Assembly: GCF_009758205.1 (NCBI RefSeq) | Contig: NZ_WRXN01000028.1 | Span: 1-33,626 of the forward strand | Direction: 5' to 3' | From: Chitinophaga tropicalis | Lineage (GTDB): Bacteria > Bacteroidota > Bacteroidia > Chitinophagales > Chitinophagaceae | Length of the DNA stretch: 33,626 bases | Part shown: positions 1 through 6,298 of the stretch, piece by piece | Layout of the letters: every line of letters begins with the position of its first letter | Position numbering within the stretch: position 1 is the first letter of the stretch | Program-made: the position numbers and the translations under genes | The notes under the pieces: generated by a model | What the model was told of the DNA's origin: nothing | The model's database searches: none | What the model saw: the letters and a program-made list of their open reading frames with translations, nothing else

Positions 1-291
1 TTTTCCGTTTTAGCTGAAAATGAGATCGACCAGGTAGGGGAAAGAACGGACGATCTTATAGAATACGCAAGAGAGCGGGGGAGGAAAGGGGGCCGGCCTG
101 GGGGCCTTTCAGCAGCAGCCCAAAAAAAGGCGGATATGGTGCTGATTTTATATAATCAAAAGCAAAGTATTGCGGATATTCGCAATACCCTTAAAATTGG
201 CAGCAATGCTACCGTATATAGATATTTAAAGGATGCAACCGCCAGAACGGAGCAGGTAAAGACCCCTGCCACCCCGGAGCTTGAATTGTAA
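1..291 (+). CDS. Serine recombinase (resolvase/invertase family), C-terminal part
   Basis: This is residues 112-207 of the serine recombinase whose first 111 codons lie at 33167-33499. The window is a circle cut inside this gene, and the frame continues without interruption (33500 equals base 1). The part seen here holds the end of the catalytic domain, the long E helix (around LAENEIDQVGERTDDLIEYA) and a C-terminal helix-turn-helix at about residues 148-190, which in this family binds the recombination site. The stop is at 289-291 and overlaps the first palindrome copy (287-302). The complete protein is 207 residues, normal for small Tn3/Hin-type recombinases. Confidence 0.93.
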   Translation, partial: FSVLAENEIDQVGERTDDLIEYARERGRKGGRPGGLSAAAQKKADMVLILYNQKQSIADIRNTLKIGSNATVYRYLKDATARTEQVKTPATPELEL

Positions 292-302
292 TGTACACCA
301 CA
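287..302. promoter_or_regulatory. 16-bp palindromic operator-like motif, copy 1
   Basis: TGTAATGTACACCACA, with two half-site mismatches to the plasmid consensus TGTAATGTACATTACA. It overlaps the stop codon of the recombinase gene and ends 11 nt before the ATG of the next gene, so a bound protein would cover the start region of that gene. Confidence 0.75.
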
Positions 303-313
303 AAAAAAGCCAT

Positions 314-1087
314 ATGAAAAAAGAGGAATTTCTACAACTCCCCACGGAAAGTAACGAGCAGTTTGTTACAGAACGGATCCTCACGGATTTTACCCCGGAT
401 CAGATTAATGTTATGATTGATACATTCCAGCAGCTTGATAAATCCCTGTATAAATCCTGGGCTAAGGATATGCCATTTGCTGCAATTAAAAGCGCCCTGG
501 AACACGCCGGAGAGCTGGCTAATGCTGAAGCTAGTGAACCGGAAGATACAACACTGGATATGTTAAAAAAGGCAATCCTTGCCAAAGATATACCGGCGAT
601 TAAATCCGTCTATGACTTATTGGGAGATCATTGGTTTACACCCGAAGAAGAAGGCGCAAAATTATTGGACGGAGCTAAACAGGTCATAAAGGAGCAGCTA
701 AGTATTGAATTGAACAAAGCTATAACAGATAAGGATTACAGGGCATTCGTGGAAGCCTGGGAGTTGCTGGGCTATGAATCCGAGGAAGAAAAAGAAACAG
801 AAGCGCTCTGGAATAAGGCATTGGATACGTTCATCACCAGCGCAAAAATAGAGGTACGTACCTTACCTGGTGAAAATGTGATAAAAGAATATCCGTTTGC
901 TGATAGAATAATAGCCGCCCATGAATACGAGAAAATGACGGAGGGGCATGCTTTTAATGCGTATGATTTTATTACGAACCATCCAGGCGTAGAGGCCCAA
1001 TACCTGTATGTGCTGGTACTTATAGACATTCACGGCAAGCAGTACACGACCGGGCAGCTGGGATCCTTAACCGCGCCGGAGCTTTGA
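314..1087 (+). CDS. Hypothetical acidic helical protein with an internal repeat
   Basis: 257 residues; I do not recognise the family. The start at 314 is chosen because the longer frame would need a TTG inside the palindromic motif, while this ATG lies just behind it. The protein is acidic, has no signal peptide or membrane segment, and looks all-helical. Residues about 86-129 and 135-174 resemble each other (AI.AKD..A...V..LLG followed by an acidic stretch and a second helix), which suggests an internal duplication. It is the first of several single-gene units each preceded by a palindrome. A cytoplasmic accessory role is likely but unknown. Confidence 0.75.
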   Translation: MKKEEFLQLPTESNEQFVTERILTDFTPDQINVMIDTFQQLDKSLYKSWAKDMPFAAIKSALEHAGELANAEASEPEDTTLDMLKKAILAKDIPAIKSVYDLLGDHWFTPEEEGAKLLDGAKQVIKEQLSIELNKAITDKDYRAFVEAWELLGYESEEEKETEALWNKALDTFITSAKIEVRTLPGENVIKEYPFADRIIAAHEYEKMTEGHAFNAYDFITNHPGVEAQYLYVLVLIDIHGKQYTTGQLGSLTAPEL

Positions 1088-1140
1088 TATATCAGCGGCG
1101 GCAGATCACCAGGCTACAGCTGGCGAAAAGCAGCCCCTTT

Positions 1141-1156
1141 TGTAATGTACATCACA
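1141..1156. promoter_or_regulatory. 16-bp palindromic operator-like motif, copy 2
   Basis: TGTAATGTACATCACA, one mismatch to the consensus. It lies 29 nt before the ATG at 1186 and after the stop at 1087. A stretch at about 1107-1128 just upstream looks like a weak inverted relative of the element at 31241 and 31781. Confidence 0.8.
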
Positions 1157-1185
1157 AAAACGTTTGTTTCCATAAAATTCATAGT

Positions 1186-1707
1186 ATGACAATAGACCTT
1201 GTTTTAACCGCAACCAAGTTTATCAACGCTTACCGGGAAGTAGAGAAAGGCGCCCCAAAAAAAGCGGAGGACATTATCAATTATTTAGAAAAACATAAGC
1301 CAACCGCTCAACATCTTTGTAGCAGTTGGCGGGGCCGGAAACAAGATTGGGGCAGCTTTTACCTCAATCTCTCACATAAGTTTCAACACAAAATTTTGAA
1401 GTTTTGGGGCCTGGCGGATCCTGCGGGTGAAGAATATGCCCACCAGGTAGAGGAAAGCCCCGCAAAAATGCTGTTTGCGGATGTTCCCGATAGCATCATT
1501 TGGCCCCATGAATTACTGAAGTTTTTTAATAATCATGGCATTGATGAAATACCTGAAACCGGAATTACTTTATCCAGTCTGCCGCCGGATGATCGCCGTT
1601 ATGGTAATTCAGCTAATTGGGGGGATTATGTTCTGGCCTTGCCAGCCGCAGAGAGAGAACAGCTATTACATCAGATTGCAGCCTATTCTTTAGAGCGCCG
1701 GAGCTGA
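1186..1707 (+). CDS. Hypothetical protein
   Basis: 173 residues, family not recognised. The frame is open further upstream but would then read through the palindrome; the ATG at 1186 (MTIDLVLTATKF) is the first one after it. The protein is mixed helical, rich in Trp, Lys and His in its middle (residues about 40-90), with no signal peptide and no membrane segment. The N-terminal half begins with a helix-rich segment of the kind seen in small regulatory or nucleic-acid-associated proteins, but there is no motif to support a function. Single-gene unit behind a palindrome, like its neighbour at 314. Confidence 0.7.
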   Translation: MTIDLVLTATKFINAYREVEKGAPKKAEDIINYLEKHKPTAQHLCSSWRGRKQDWGSFYLNLSHKFQHKILKFWGLADPAGEEYAHQVEESPAKMLFADVPDSIIWPHELLKFFNNHGIDEIPETGITLSSLPPDDRRYGNSANWGDYVLALPAAEREQLLHQIAAYSLERRS

Positions 1708-1798
1708 TCATCGGCACAGGCTCTTGTCCAAAACAGCTTTTTTTGCTTATTTTCACTTAGAAAATTGATAATTGAATTTTTCTTATCTATATGAATAC

Positions 1799-1837
1799 CC
1801 CCAAAGCTTTCTATTGATGGAATAAAAGTATTTGGGG
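1799..1837. other. Interrupted inverted repeat
   Basis: CCCCAAA at 1799-1805 pairs with TTTGGGG at 1831-1837, and CTTT/AAAG can extend the stem inward. It lies in the 199-nt gap between two accessory genes and could be an RNA hairpin; there is no following T-run, so it is not a clear terminator. Confidence 0.4.
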
Positions 1838-1857
1838 TTAACAAACAATGGATGAAA

Positions 1858-1897
1858 GGCCGGCTCTTGATTCTTCTTATGCCGGCTCTTTTTTATA
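1858..1897 (+). terminator. Candidate intrinsic terminator
   Basis: Two GCCGGC blocks (about 1860-1865 and 1881-1886) can pair, and the second is followed by CTCTTTTTTATAA. It would end transcripts from the accessory genes upstream. It is only about 10-20 nt before the GTG of the next frame, so attenuation is also possible. Confidence 0.55.
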
Positions 1898-1906
1898 AGG
1901 ATACCT

Positions 1907-2188
1907 GTGGTTATACGCTTTTCCGATTATGAACCGCCCCGGTGGCTGGTGTTCCTAGCCGTTTTATTCGTGCTTATTATCCTGGTCGGAGGCTGGGTGT
2001 GGTTTCAGATTGATATGTATAACAATAGTCGCCCGCAGGTTGCCCCTCTGAATGAAAAAGAGATTTCATACTACCCGCCCAGCTGGGCACCAGGTCACCG
2101 CAGAATGTGGCGCTGGGGTGCTGATCACCAGGACACTATAACATGCAATCATGCTACAATTGTAATGTACATCACAAAGCCTGCTTAG
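1907..2188 (+). CDS. Hypothetical single-pass membrane protein
   Basis: 93 residues starting with GTG, preceded by AAGG at a fair ribosome-binding distance. One clear membrane segment is seen at residues about 14-34 (WLVFLAVLFVLIILVGGWVW), then a short polar tail. The last residues are encoded by the palindrome at 2161-2176, which is odd for a conserved protein; the reading frame may have been extended when the control sequence was placed there. It ends 4 nt into the 3' end of the minus-strand gene at 2185. Function unknown. Confidence 0.5.
   Translation: MVIRFSDYEPPRWLVFLAVLFVLIILVGGWVWFQIDMYNNSRPQVAPLNEKEISYYPPSWAPGHRRMWRWGADHQDTITCNHATIVMYITKPA
2161..2176. promoter_or_regulatory. 16-bp palindromic operator-like motif, copy 3
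   Basis: TGTAATGTACATCACA, one mismatch to the consensus. It is inside the 3' end of the preceding frame and just before the end of the minus-strand gene, so it has no obvious gene start to control here. It may be a leftover of a rearranged unit. Confidence 0.75.
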
Positions 2189-2472
2189 AGGCCATCCCTG
2201 CGGCGGCGATACATTGTAACACAGCCTACTATTAAAATCGCCCCTAATATACCGCCCGCTATTGCAATACCCTTACCCTCCGTGGAGGTTGCCCGCATGT
2301 AGATAACGCCACTACTCATAAATAAAACCAATGCCAGCAGGGCCAGTAACTTAGCTGCGTGAGCAGGAAACAGGGTAGACAATGGTTTCATCTTCTCCCC
2401 AGCTGGATCCGTGGCAAAGTATCTATGCAGAAATTTAGTGATCGCCTTTTCCCAAAATATTTTATCCTTCAT
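2185..2472 (-). CDS. Hypothetical small inner-membrane protein
   Basis: 95 residues. The ATG at 2472 (MKDKIFWEKAITKFLHRYF) is preferred to the longer open frame, whose extra 34 residues would be translated through octamer repeats. A basic, amphipathic N-terminus is followed by two membrane segments at about residues 36-56 and 65-85, and a C-terminal RRRRDGL that should stay in the cytoplasm. It is divergent from the gene at 2607, with the compound palindrome and octamer site in between. Family not recognised; such small proteins are common on Bacteroidota plasmids. Confidence 0.6.
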   Translation of the reverse strand: MKDKIFWEKAITKFLHRYFATDPAGEKMKPLSTLFPAHAAKLLALLALVLFMSSGVIYMRATSTEGKGIAIAGGILGAILIVGCVTMYRRRRDGL

Positions 2473-2535
2473 AGTAATAGCTCTAAGCAATTTAATGATT
2501 ATTACCTGCTTATACAGCTCTACGAGCCTGTAATA

Positions 2536-2559
2536 AAGATAGCTTGATAGTTTGATAGC
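2536..2559. repeat. Octamer array A (3 units)
   Basis: AAGATAGC, TTGATAGT and TTGATAGC lie end to end in exact 8-bp register and touch the palindrome at 2560 without a gap. The site sits between two divergent genes, where it could control both. Confidence 0.8.
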
Positions 2560-2575
2560 TGTAATGTACGTCACA
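2560..2575. promoter_or_regulatory. 16-bp palindromic operator-like motif, copy 4
   Basis: TGTAATGTACGTCACA, two mismatches to the consensus, directly joined to octamer array A. It lies 31 nt before the ATG at 2607, where the -33 region of that promoter would be. Confidence 0.8.
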
Positions 2576-2594
2576 AAAATGCTAAAAATGTTAG

Positions 2595-2601
2595 TAATTT
2601 G
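2595..2601 (+). promoter_or_regulatory. Bacteroidetes-type -7 box, near-leaderless start
   Basis: TAATTTG resembles the Bacteroidetes -7 element TAnnTTTG and lies only 5 nt before the ATG at 2607. Transcription would start at or very near the start codon, giving a leaderless or almost leaderless mRNA. Confidence 0.5.
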
Positions 2602-2606
2602 CGGCT

Positions 2607-2939
2607 ATGGAATTATGTGTAGGTGAGGTTTACCAGTTAACCAGTGAAATAGCCGAACGCCCCCAGGATCGTGCAGGGTATTTTGTTTTTACTGTCCAGG
2701 TAAAGGAAGTAGACCACGCCCGCGATAAAGTAAAATTTAATTGGGTTAGTGTGTCCCCTGAAACCTTTGAAACAAGGCGGGAGGTCGCATATATGGTGCC
2801 TGGTTACCTGGGCGGGCTTTCCGGGGATATTGTAAACGGTGGGGTATGGAACCTCACAGATCTATTTACGCGGGAAACGGCCTTTCTTTACCTGGTCTAT
2901 ATGGGTGTAGCGGTAAAGGTGGACACACCAGGGCATTAA
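2607..2939 (+). CDS. Hypothetical cytoplasmic protein
   Basis: 110 residues, family not recognised. Predicted strands alternate with short loops (for example YFVFTVQVKEVD, KVKFNWVSVS), giving a small beta-rich domain without signal peptide or membrane segment. The start is supported by the -7 box 5 nt upstream. It is controlled by the compound site at 2536-2575 and ends 23 nt before the 3' end of the minus-strand barrel gene, so the two are convergent. Confidence 0.65.
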   Translation: MELCVGEVYQLTSEIAERPQDRAGYFVFTVQVKEVDHARDKVKFNWVSVSPETFETRREVAYMVPGYLGGLSGDIVNGGVWNLTDLFTRETAFLYLVYMGVAVKVDTPGH

Positions 2940-2962
2940 TACCCAATATTGCGCACGAAATA

Positions 2963-3766
2963 CTACTTTAAGGTGTAACCGCATGAAAGGCTAAGTGTAC
3001 GACGGCTAAGGGTTTTAGCGCCATTTTCCTCTATCTTGTCTTTAAAATATTCCAGCTCCATCCTTAACCTGGATTTTACGGAAATACCTATCCTTATGGG
3101 AATGGAAAGTATTAGACTTTCTATATCTCCTACACGGCTGTTATTACGAACCGTTTCGATAGGATAGACATATTCCCAATTACTTACATAATAAACAACC
3201 GTGGATAGGGTAGCCCCCAGGCCACCATATAAAAACAAGCCTTCAGCCTGCGAAATAGTAAAGGGGTACAATACCAAAAAGGTAAAGCGCAGGGATCCCA
3301 TCACAGATTTATTGTATTGACGGCCAACCTCGTATAAAGGTGATGACAGTATTTCAAATGGGTAGCCTATATTTTTTGAATTGAGATCATTAAAAACAAG
3401 ACTATGGTTACCCCGAAAAACCTCACCTTCTCCCTGAAGAATAGAAGAATGAACATACCCAATTTCAAAGCGGTTAATAAACCCGCGCCAAAATCCGGGG
3501 AGATCAATACCCGCAGCGACATTATACAGCTGTGTGTTTTTTGGTTTAATTGGGTAATAGTAATCAGACGGGATCGTTTTATAATTACTAATGCCCATGC
3601 CAAAGCGTATATAGGTACGCTTTAAATTGTGTACTGTACTGGTGCTGTCACCTGTAAAGACAAGGCGATTGATCTGGCAATAAGCCCATTCGCTTTGCAA
3701 ACATGAGCCACAGAGAAACAGGGAAATAGAAAATAGGCAGTATTTACTGTAATTCTTCACATTCAT
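2963..3766 (-). CDS. Outer-membrane beta-barrel protein, hypothetical
   Basis: 267 residues. The N-terminus is a signal peptide (basic MNVKNYSKY, hydrophobic LFSISLFLC, cut likely near residues 25-31). The mature part is built of amphipathic strands with aromatic girdle residues and ends in LSLSCGYTLK, as in small 8-12-stranded barrels of the outer-membrane beta-barrel superfamily. It starts inside the last 23 nt of the upstream gene at 3744, so translation is probably coupled. As the last gene of the kinase/sigma operon it may be its output or its sensor; this is inference. Exact family not recognised. Confidence 0.75.
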   Translation of the reverse strand: MNVKNYSKYCLFSISLFLCGSCLQSEWAYCQINRLVFTGDSTSTVHNLKRTYIRFGMGISNYKTIPSDYYYPIKPKNTQLYNVAAGIDLPGFWRGFINRFEIGYVHSSILQGEGEVFRGNHSLVFNDLNSKNIGYPFEILSSPLYEVGRQYNKSVMGSLRFTFLVLYPFTISQAEGLFLYGGLGATLSTVVYYVSNWEYVYPIETVRNNSRVGDIESLILSIPIRIGISVKSRLRMELEYFKDKIEENGAKTLSRRTLSLSCGYTLK

Positions 3767-3944
3767 ATCCTTTTGAGTTTAAGAATTTTACAATATTTTC
3801 TTTAGTGTTTCCCTGGGCGCGGAGTACCTTATCGCAATCCTCCACATCCACAGTACAGATCGTATTAAGATGATCTTTCAGAAGGGTTATAACAGTGTCG
3901 GCTTCCTTCCTGGTTTGAATGTTAGTTTTAAATATCAAGTACAT
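3744..3944 (-). CDS. Small heavy-metal-associated-fold protein (no CxxC)
   Basis: 66 residues, start at the ATG at 3944 (MYLIFKTNI). The pattern of a first strand, a helix with KEADTVITLL, a second strand followed by VEDCDKVLR, a second helix and a final strand GYECEELQ fits the ferredoxin-like HMA fold. The metal-binding CxxC loop between strand 1 and helix 1 is absent, so it may bind no metal or use the lone cysteines. Similar small proteins are frequent in Chitinophagaceae genomes. It overlaps the barrel gene by 23 nt and follows the sigma gene after a 98-nt gap that holds a hairpin. Confidence 0.6.
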   Translation of the reverse strand: MYLIFKTNIQTRKEADTVITLLKDHLNTICTVDVEDCDKVLRAQGNTKENIVKFLNSKGYECEELQ

Positions 3945-3982
3945 TGTAAAGCACGTTTTTTCTAAGCAAGTTGACCCAAGGC

Positions 3983-4015
3983 CGGCGGCAAACGGTTGTG
4001 GTACTAACCGCCGCC
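3983..4015 (-). promoter_or_regulatory. Intercistronic RNA hairpin
   Basis: GGCGG and GGTT on one side pair with AACC and CCGCC on the other around a loop of about eight bases. It lies between the sigma-like gene and the HMA-fold gene. There is no T-run, so a role in mRNA processing or partial termination is more likely than full termination. Confidence 0.4.
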
Positions 4016-4042
4016 GCCAGCACACCTGGGCAGTGTAACAGT

Positions 4043-4804
4043 CTAAGGTTTTTCAGTATTTAAAATTTTTGAAAGTAGTTTACAAACAGACACAGTATAT
4101 TGGAATACCTCTCCGGTCGTGATGTTCCGGTCACGGGCCACCTTATCAACAGGGAGGGATTCAATAAATACTGCTGTGATAACGTCCAGGGCATCCGGTG
4201 AAAGGGCTTGTACAATAGCCTGTAAAGATTGGCGCATTGCATCAACGGGAACGCCTGCTATATGGGTTACCGCCACTTCCTGGGATGTATTCACAATTTT
4301 TTCCCTTTCCTTATCCTCAAGCCAGCGGCGGGCCTTGTCTTTTAAGCCTTTAAATAATAGTGAACTGGCATTACTGCTATTATGCAATGCCAGTGTATCC
4401 CATGCCTCTAGCATAATTTCCTGAAGTATTTCCTGGGCGGCCTTGCTGTTTTTTAGTATATCATAGGCACGAGGGTAGAATATCTTAGAATAGTAAGTAC
4501 AGGCGTTTAAATAAGTGTCTTTGTCCTTTTCCTGCCCTAGATCCAAAGCAATGGTAAGCAACCAGGAGAGTAAAGAACGGCGCCCGGATGGGTAGTCATT
4601 AATGCACCTCCAGGCATGCAGGAAAACTTCCTGCAAAATATCTTGTGCATATGCTGGGCAAACCTGTCTTAACATTTGATAAACCGCAACGTTGTAACGG
4701 TCATAGAGTATAGACATGCCTTCAGCTTTTTTCTGTCTTATAGCCTCTACAAGCCCAGCATCCGTAATTGAGGGGGTAATGGCTGGAAGGTTTGTTATTG
4801 TCAT
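4043..4804 (-). CDS. ECF-like sigma factor with duplicated region 2
   Basis: 253 residues, longer than the usual 170-200 of ECF sigma factors. Residues about 16-90 match sigma region 2 (SILYDRYNVAVYQML, then DILQEVFLHAW at 55-65, then SLLSWLLTIALD). Residues about 97-165 repeat the pattern (YYSKIFYPRAYDILK, then EILQEIMLEAW at 125-135, then ARRWLEDKERE), at a spacing of 70 residues. Residues about 189-247 look like region 4, with a helix-turn-helix at VDKVARDRNITTGEVFQYTV. It follows the kinase gene after 30 nt, so the two are cotranscribed. Probably it directs RNA polymerase to particular promoters or acts as a sigma mimic. The second region 2 is degenerate and may have lost core or DNA binding. 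No anti-sigma gene is next to it. Confidence 0.75.
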   Translation of the reverse strand: MTITNLPAITPSITDAGLVEAIRQKKAEGMSILYDRYNVAVYQMLRQVCPAYAQDILQEVFLHAWRCINDYPSGRRSLLSWLLTIALDLGQEKDKDTYLNACTYYSKIFYPRAYDILKNSKAAQEILQEIMLEAWDTLALHNSSNASSLLFKGLKDKARRWLEDKEREKIVNTSQEVAVTHIAGVPVDAMRQSLQAIVQALSPDALDVITAVFIESLPVDKVARDRNITTGEVFQYTVSVCKLLSKILNTEKP

Positions 4805-4834
4805 GGCTTATTGGGGGCATACTTGTGAAAAAAT

Positions 4835-5614
4835 TTAATAGAATGGTATTAGGGGAAGTGTAACCGTGAAAGTGGAGCCGGCATTTAACCGGCTGTCCAC
4901 CTGTATTGTCCCGTGTAATATTTCTAAAAGATCTTTAACTAATGATAAACCGAGGCCCTGGCCTTTTTCATTGGAATGTACCCGGTATCCCGCTTCAAAA
5001 ATTCTCTCTACCTCTGTGGGAGGGATGCCGGGGCCTGTATCCTCAACACTGATATTAAAAGTGCTATGATCGGGGGAAGGGTTACATTTAATTTTTACCC
5101 TGGCCCCCTGGGGGCTGAATTTGATGGCATTTATTACCAGGTTTGTAATAACCTGTAGTAGATAGGTTGTATCGCAGTAGACCACCAGGGGCATTTCTTT
5201 AGGCACCTCATTTGAAATGGTAATTTTCTTTTCCGCTGCTATGGGGGTAAGCATCTGGCCTACCTTATTAAGAAGTTCCTTTATACTGCAAATTTCCCCG
5301 TCGGACGCTGCTTGAAACGCGGAAATAGTGGGGGTGTTAGCGTTTACAGATTTGCAGAAACGTTCATAAATTTCTTCAAGGGTATTACCAGTGGTTAAAA
5401 TGTCTGCTATAAATTCCCGTGCTTCCTGAATGTCCTGGGGTCTGCCATCTTTCAAAAGATCATCGATTATGCCAATAGCAGCCACTATAGAAGCAATCGG
5501 GGTACGGACTTCATGGATTATAGGAAAAATCACATTCGCTACTCTGTCTTTAATTGACAAGTAATTGCGATCCTTGTTTTGGTGTCCATTCTGGGCTATT
5601 TCCATGTGGGGCAT
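4835..5614 (-). CDS. Soluble histidine kinase without sensor domain
   Basis: 259 residues. A HisKA dimerisation region carries the phospho-accepting His34 in IIHEVRTPIASI; the ATPase domain follows with the N-box NLVINAIKFSP (about 158-168), DTGPGIP (192-198), an F-box IFEAGY and GQGLGLSLVK (218-227), ending at LPL. All catalytic motifs look intact. There is no membrane segment, PAS or GAF domain; the 30 residues before the H-box are polar. No response regulator is encoded anywhere on the plasmid, so the partner is either chromosomal or unusual. The sigma-like gene follows after 30 nt. Its promoter is probably the box at 5837-5844, which gives a leader of about 215 nt. Confidence 0.88.
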   Translation of the reverse strand: MPHMEIAQNGHQNKDRNYLSIKDRVANVIFPIIHEVRTPIASIVAAIGIIDDLLKDGRPQDIQEAREFIADILTTGNTLEEIYERFCKSVNANTPTISAFQAASDGEICSIKELLNKVGQMLTPIAAEKKITISNEVPKEMPLVVYCDTTYLLQVITNLVINAIKFSPQGARVKIKCNPSPDHSTFNISVEDTGPGIPPTEVERIFEAGYRVHSNEKGQGLGLSLVKDLLEILHGTIQVDSRLNAGSTFTVTLPLIPFY

Positions 5615-5668
5615 GTTTATTTGAGGAATAGCGCCTTATAATATAGGCGTGGAACTCAATGCCGCGGC

Positions 5669-5793
5669 CTTCCAGGAACCTCCCAGTCCCCTTGATCCAA
5701 CAACACGAGCCCACGCCTGTATGGGTGAGCGTCGCATTGCCCTGTGGATCAATTCAAATCCCGCAAATACATGCGGGTGGGAGGTTTTGGAAG
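5669..5793 (-). ncRNA. Candidate structured leader RNA of the kinase/sigma operon
   Basis: Three nested complementary segments predict a three-way junction. Stem P1 pairs 5669-5674 and 5677-5685 with 5778-5786 and 5788-5793. Stem P2 pairs TTGATCCA (5692-5699) with TGGATCAA (5745-5752), and holds a small CCCA/TGGG hairpin (5710-5713 with 5722-5725). Stem P3 is CCCGCA/TGCGGG (5760-5765 with 5772-5777) and stacks directly on P1. The stems are perfect apart from a small internal loop in P1. The minus strand is preferred because the region lies between a good -7 box (5837-5844) and the kinase ATG (5614). I do not match it to a known riboswitch class; a single-strand DNA structure is another possibility. 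Confidence 0.45.
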
Positions 5794-5836
5794 TTCCAAG
5801 GCAGGTGCGCGATACGCGTACTATGTTTACACGTCG

Positions 5837-5844
5837 CAAATGTA
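5837..5844 (-). promoter_or_regulatory. Bacteroidetes-type -7 box for the kinase operon
   Basis: On the minus strand this reads TACATTTG, an exact match to TAnnTTTG. No clear TTG -33 box is seen at the best distance. Transcription would begin near 5830, about 215 nt before the kinase start codon. Confidence 0.5.
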
Positions 5845-5936
5845 TGATAATAACATAATGGTCATTTCAGCGAATTTAAGATTTTTCATTAAAATGTCCA
5901 TTTCTTTGTGCCCTGAAATTTGTGGCATCAAAAAAT

Positions 5937-5958
5937 GTGACACGGTTATACGTGGCAC
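5937..5958. promoter_or_regulatory. Operator-like inverted repeat before the XRE gene
   Basis: GTGACACG and CGTGGCAC, separated by GTTATA, form an 8-6-8 inverted repeat with one mismatch. It lies 31 nt before the XRE start codon and could be its own operator. Nothing like it was seen elsewhere on the plasmid. Confidence 0.5.
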
Positions 5959-5989
5959 GTTTTTCAATGTCATGAAGGATTTTTGTCCT

Positions 5990-6298
5990 ATGCCGAAGAA
6001 AAGAGATATACGTCCTGTAGCCCAAGAAATTACAGATGAACTTTTGAATAAGTATCATAAGGAGCTGGGCGCTCGTATAAAAACTCTTAGGAGTAAGCAA
6101 GGCCACCGCCAAGACCATTTTGCTTATGAAATAGGTATGGGCAGAAATACACTTATTGCAATTGAAGCGGGTACACCCCATACAACTGAATCATTACTCC
6201 GTATTATATACGGCCTGGGCGTAAATTTAGATGAATTTTTTGCCGAGGGCTTTACCCCATTACCAGGACAAAAGCAGGAGCGCCCCAAATCAAATTAA
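5990..6298 (+). CDS. XRE-family helix-turn-helix regulator
   Basis: 102 residues from the ATG at 5990 (MPKKRDIRPVAQEI); a second in-frame ATG at 5972 is possible. Residues about 27-84 form a Cro/C1-type HTH: LGARIKTLRSKQG, recognition region around FAYEIGMGRNTLIAIEAG, then LLRIIYGLGVNLDEFF. The C-terminal tail is short and polar, so it has no effector domain. It is convergent with, and overlaps by 9 nt, the PD-(D/E)XK gene at 6290. It may repress itself through the inverted repeat at 5937-5958. It is also one candidate to bind the plasmid-wide palindromes, though no evidence links them. Confidence 0.85.
   Translation: MPKKRDIRPVAQEITDELLNKYHKELGARIKTLRSKQGHRQDHFAYEIGMGRNTLIAIEAGTPHTTESLLRIIYGLGVNLDEFFAEGFTPLPGQKQERPKSN

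Noticed and set aside
1..291. Truncated recombinase pseudogene at the window start
   Set aside because: The missing N-terminus is at the other end of the window; the circle restores an intact 207-residue gene.
3744..3944. Copper chaperone
   Set aside because: The fold pattern fits, but the CxxC metal loop is absent, so metal transfer cannot be claimed.
5636..5858. Overlapping open frames of 60-70 codons on both strands
   Set aside because: They lie in the region of nested complementary stems and show no protein-like features; a structured RNA or DNA element explains the region better.
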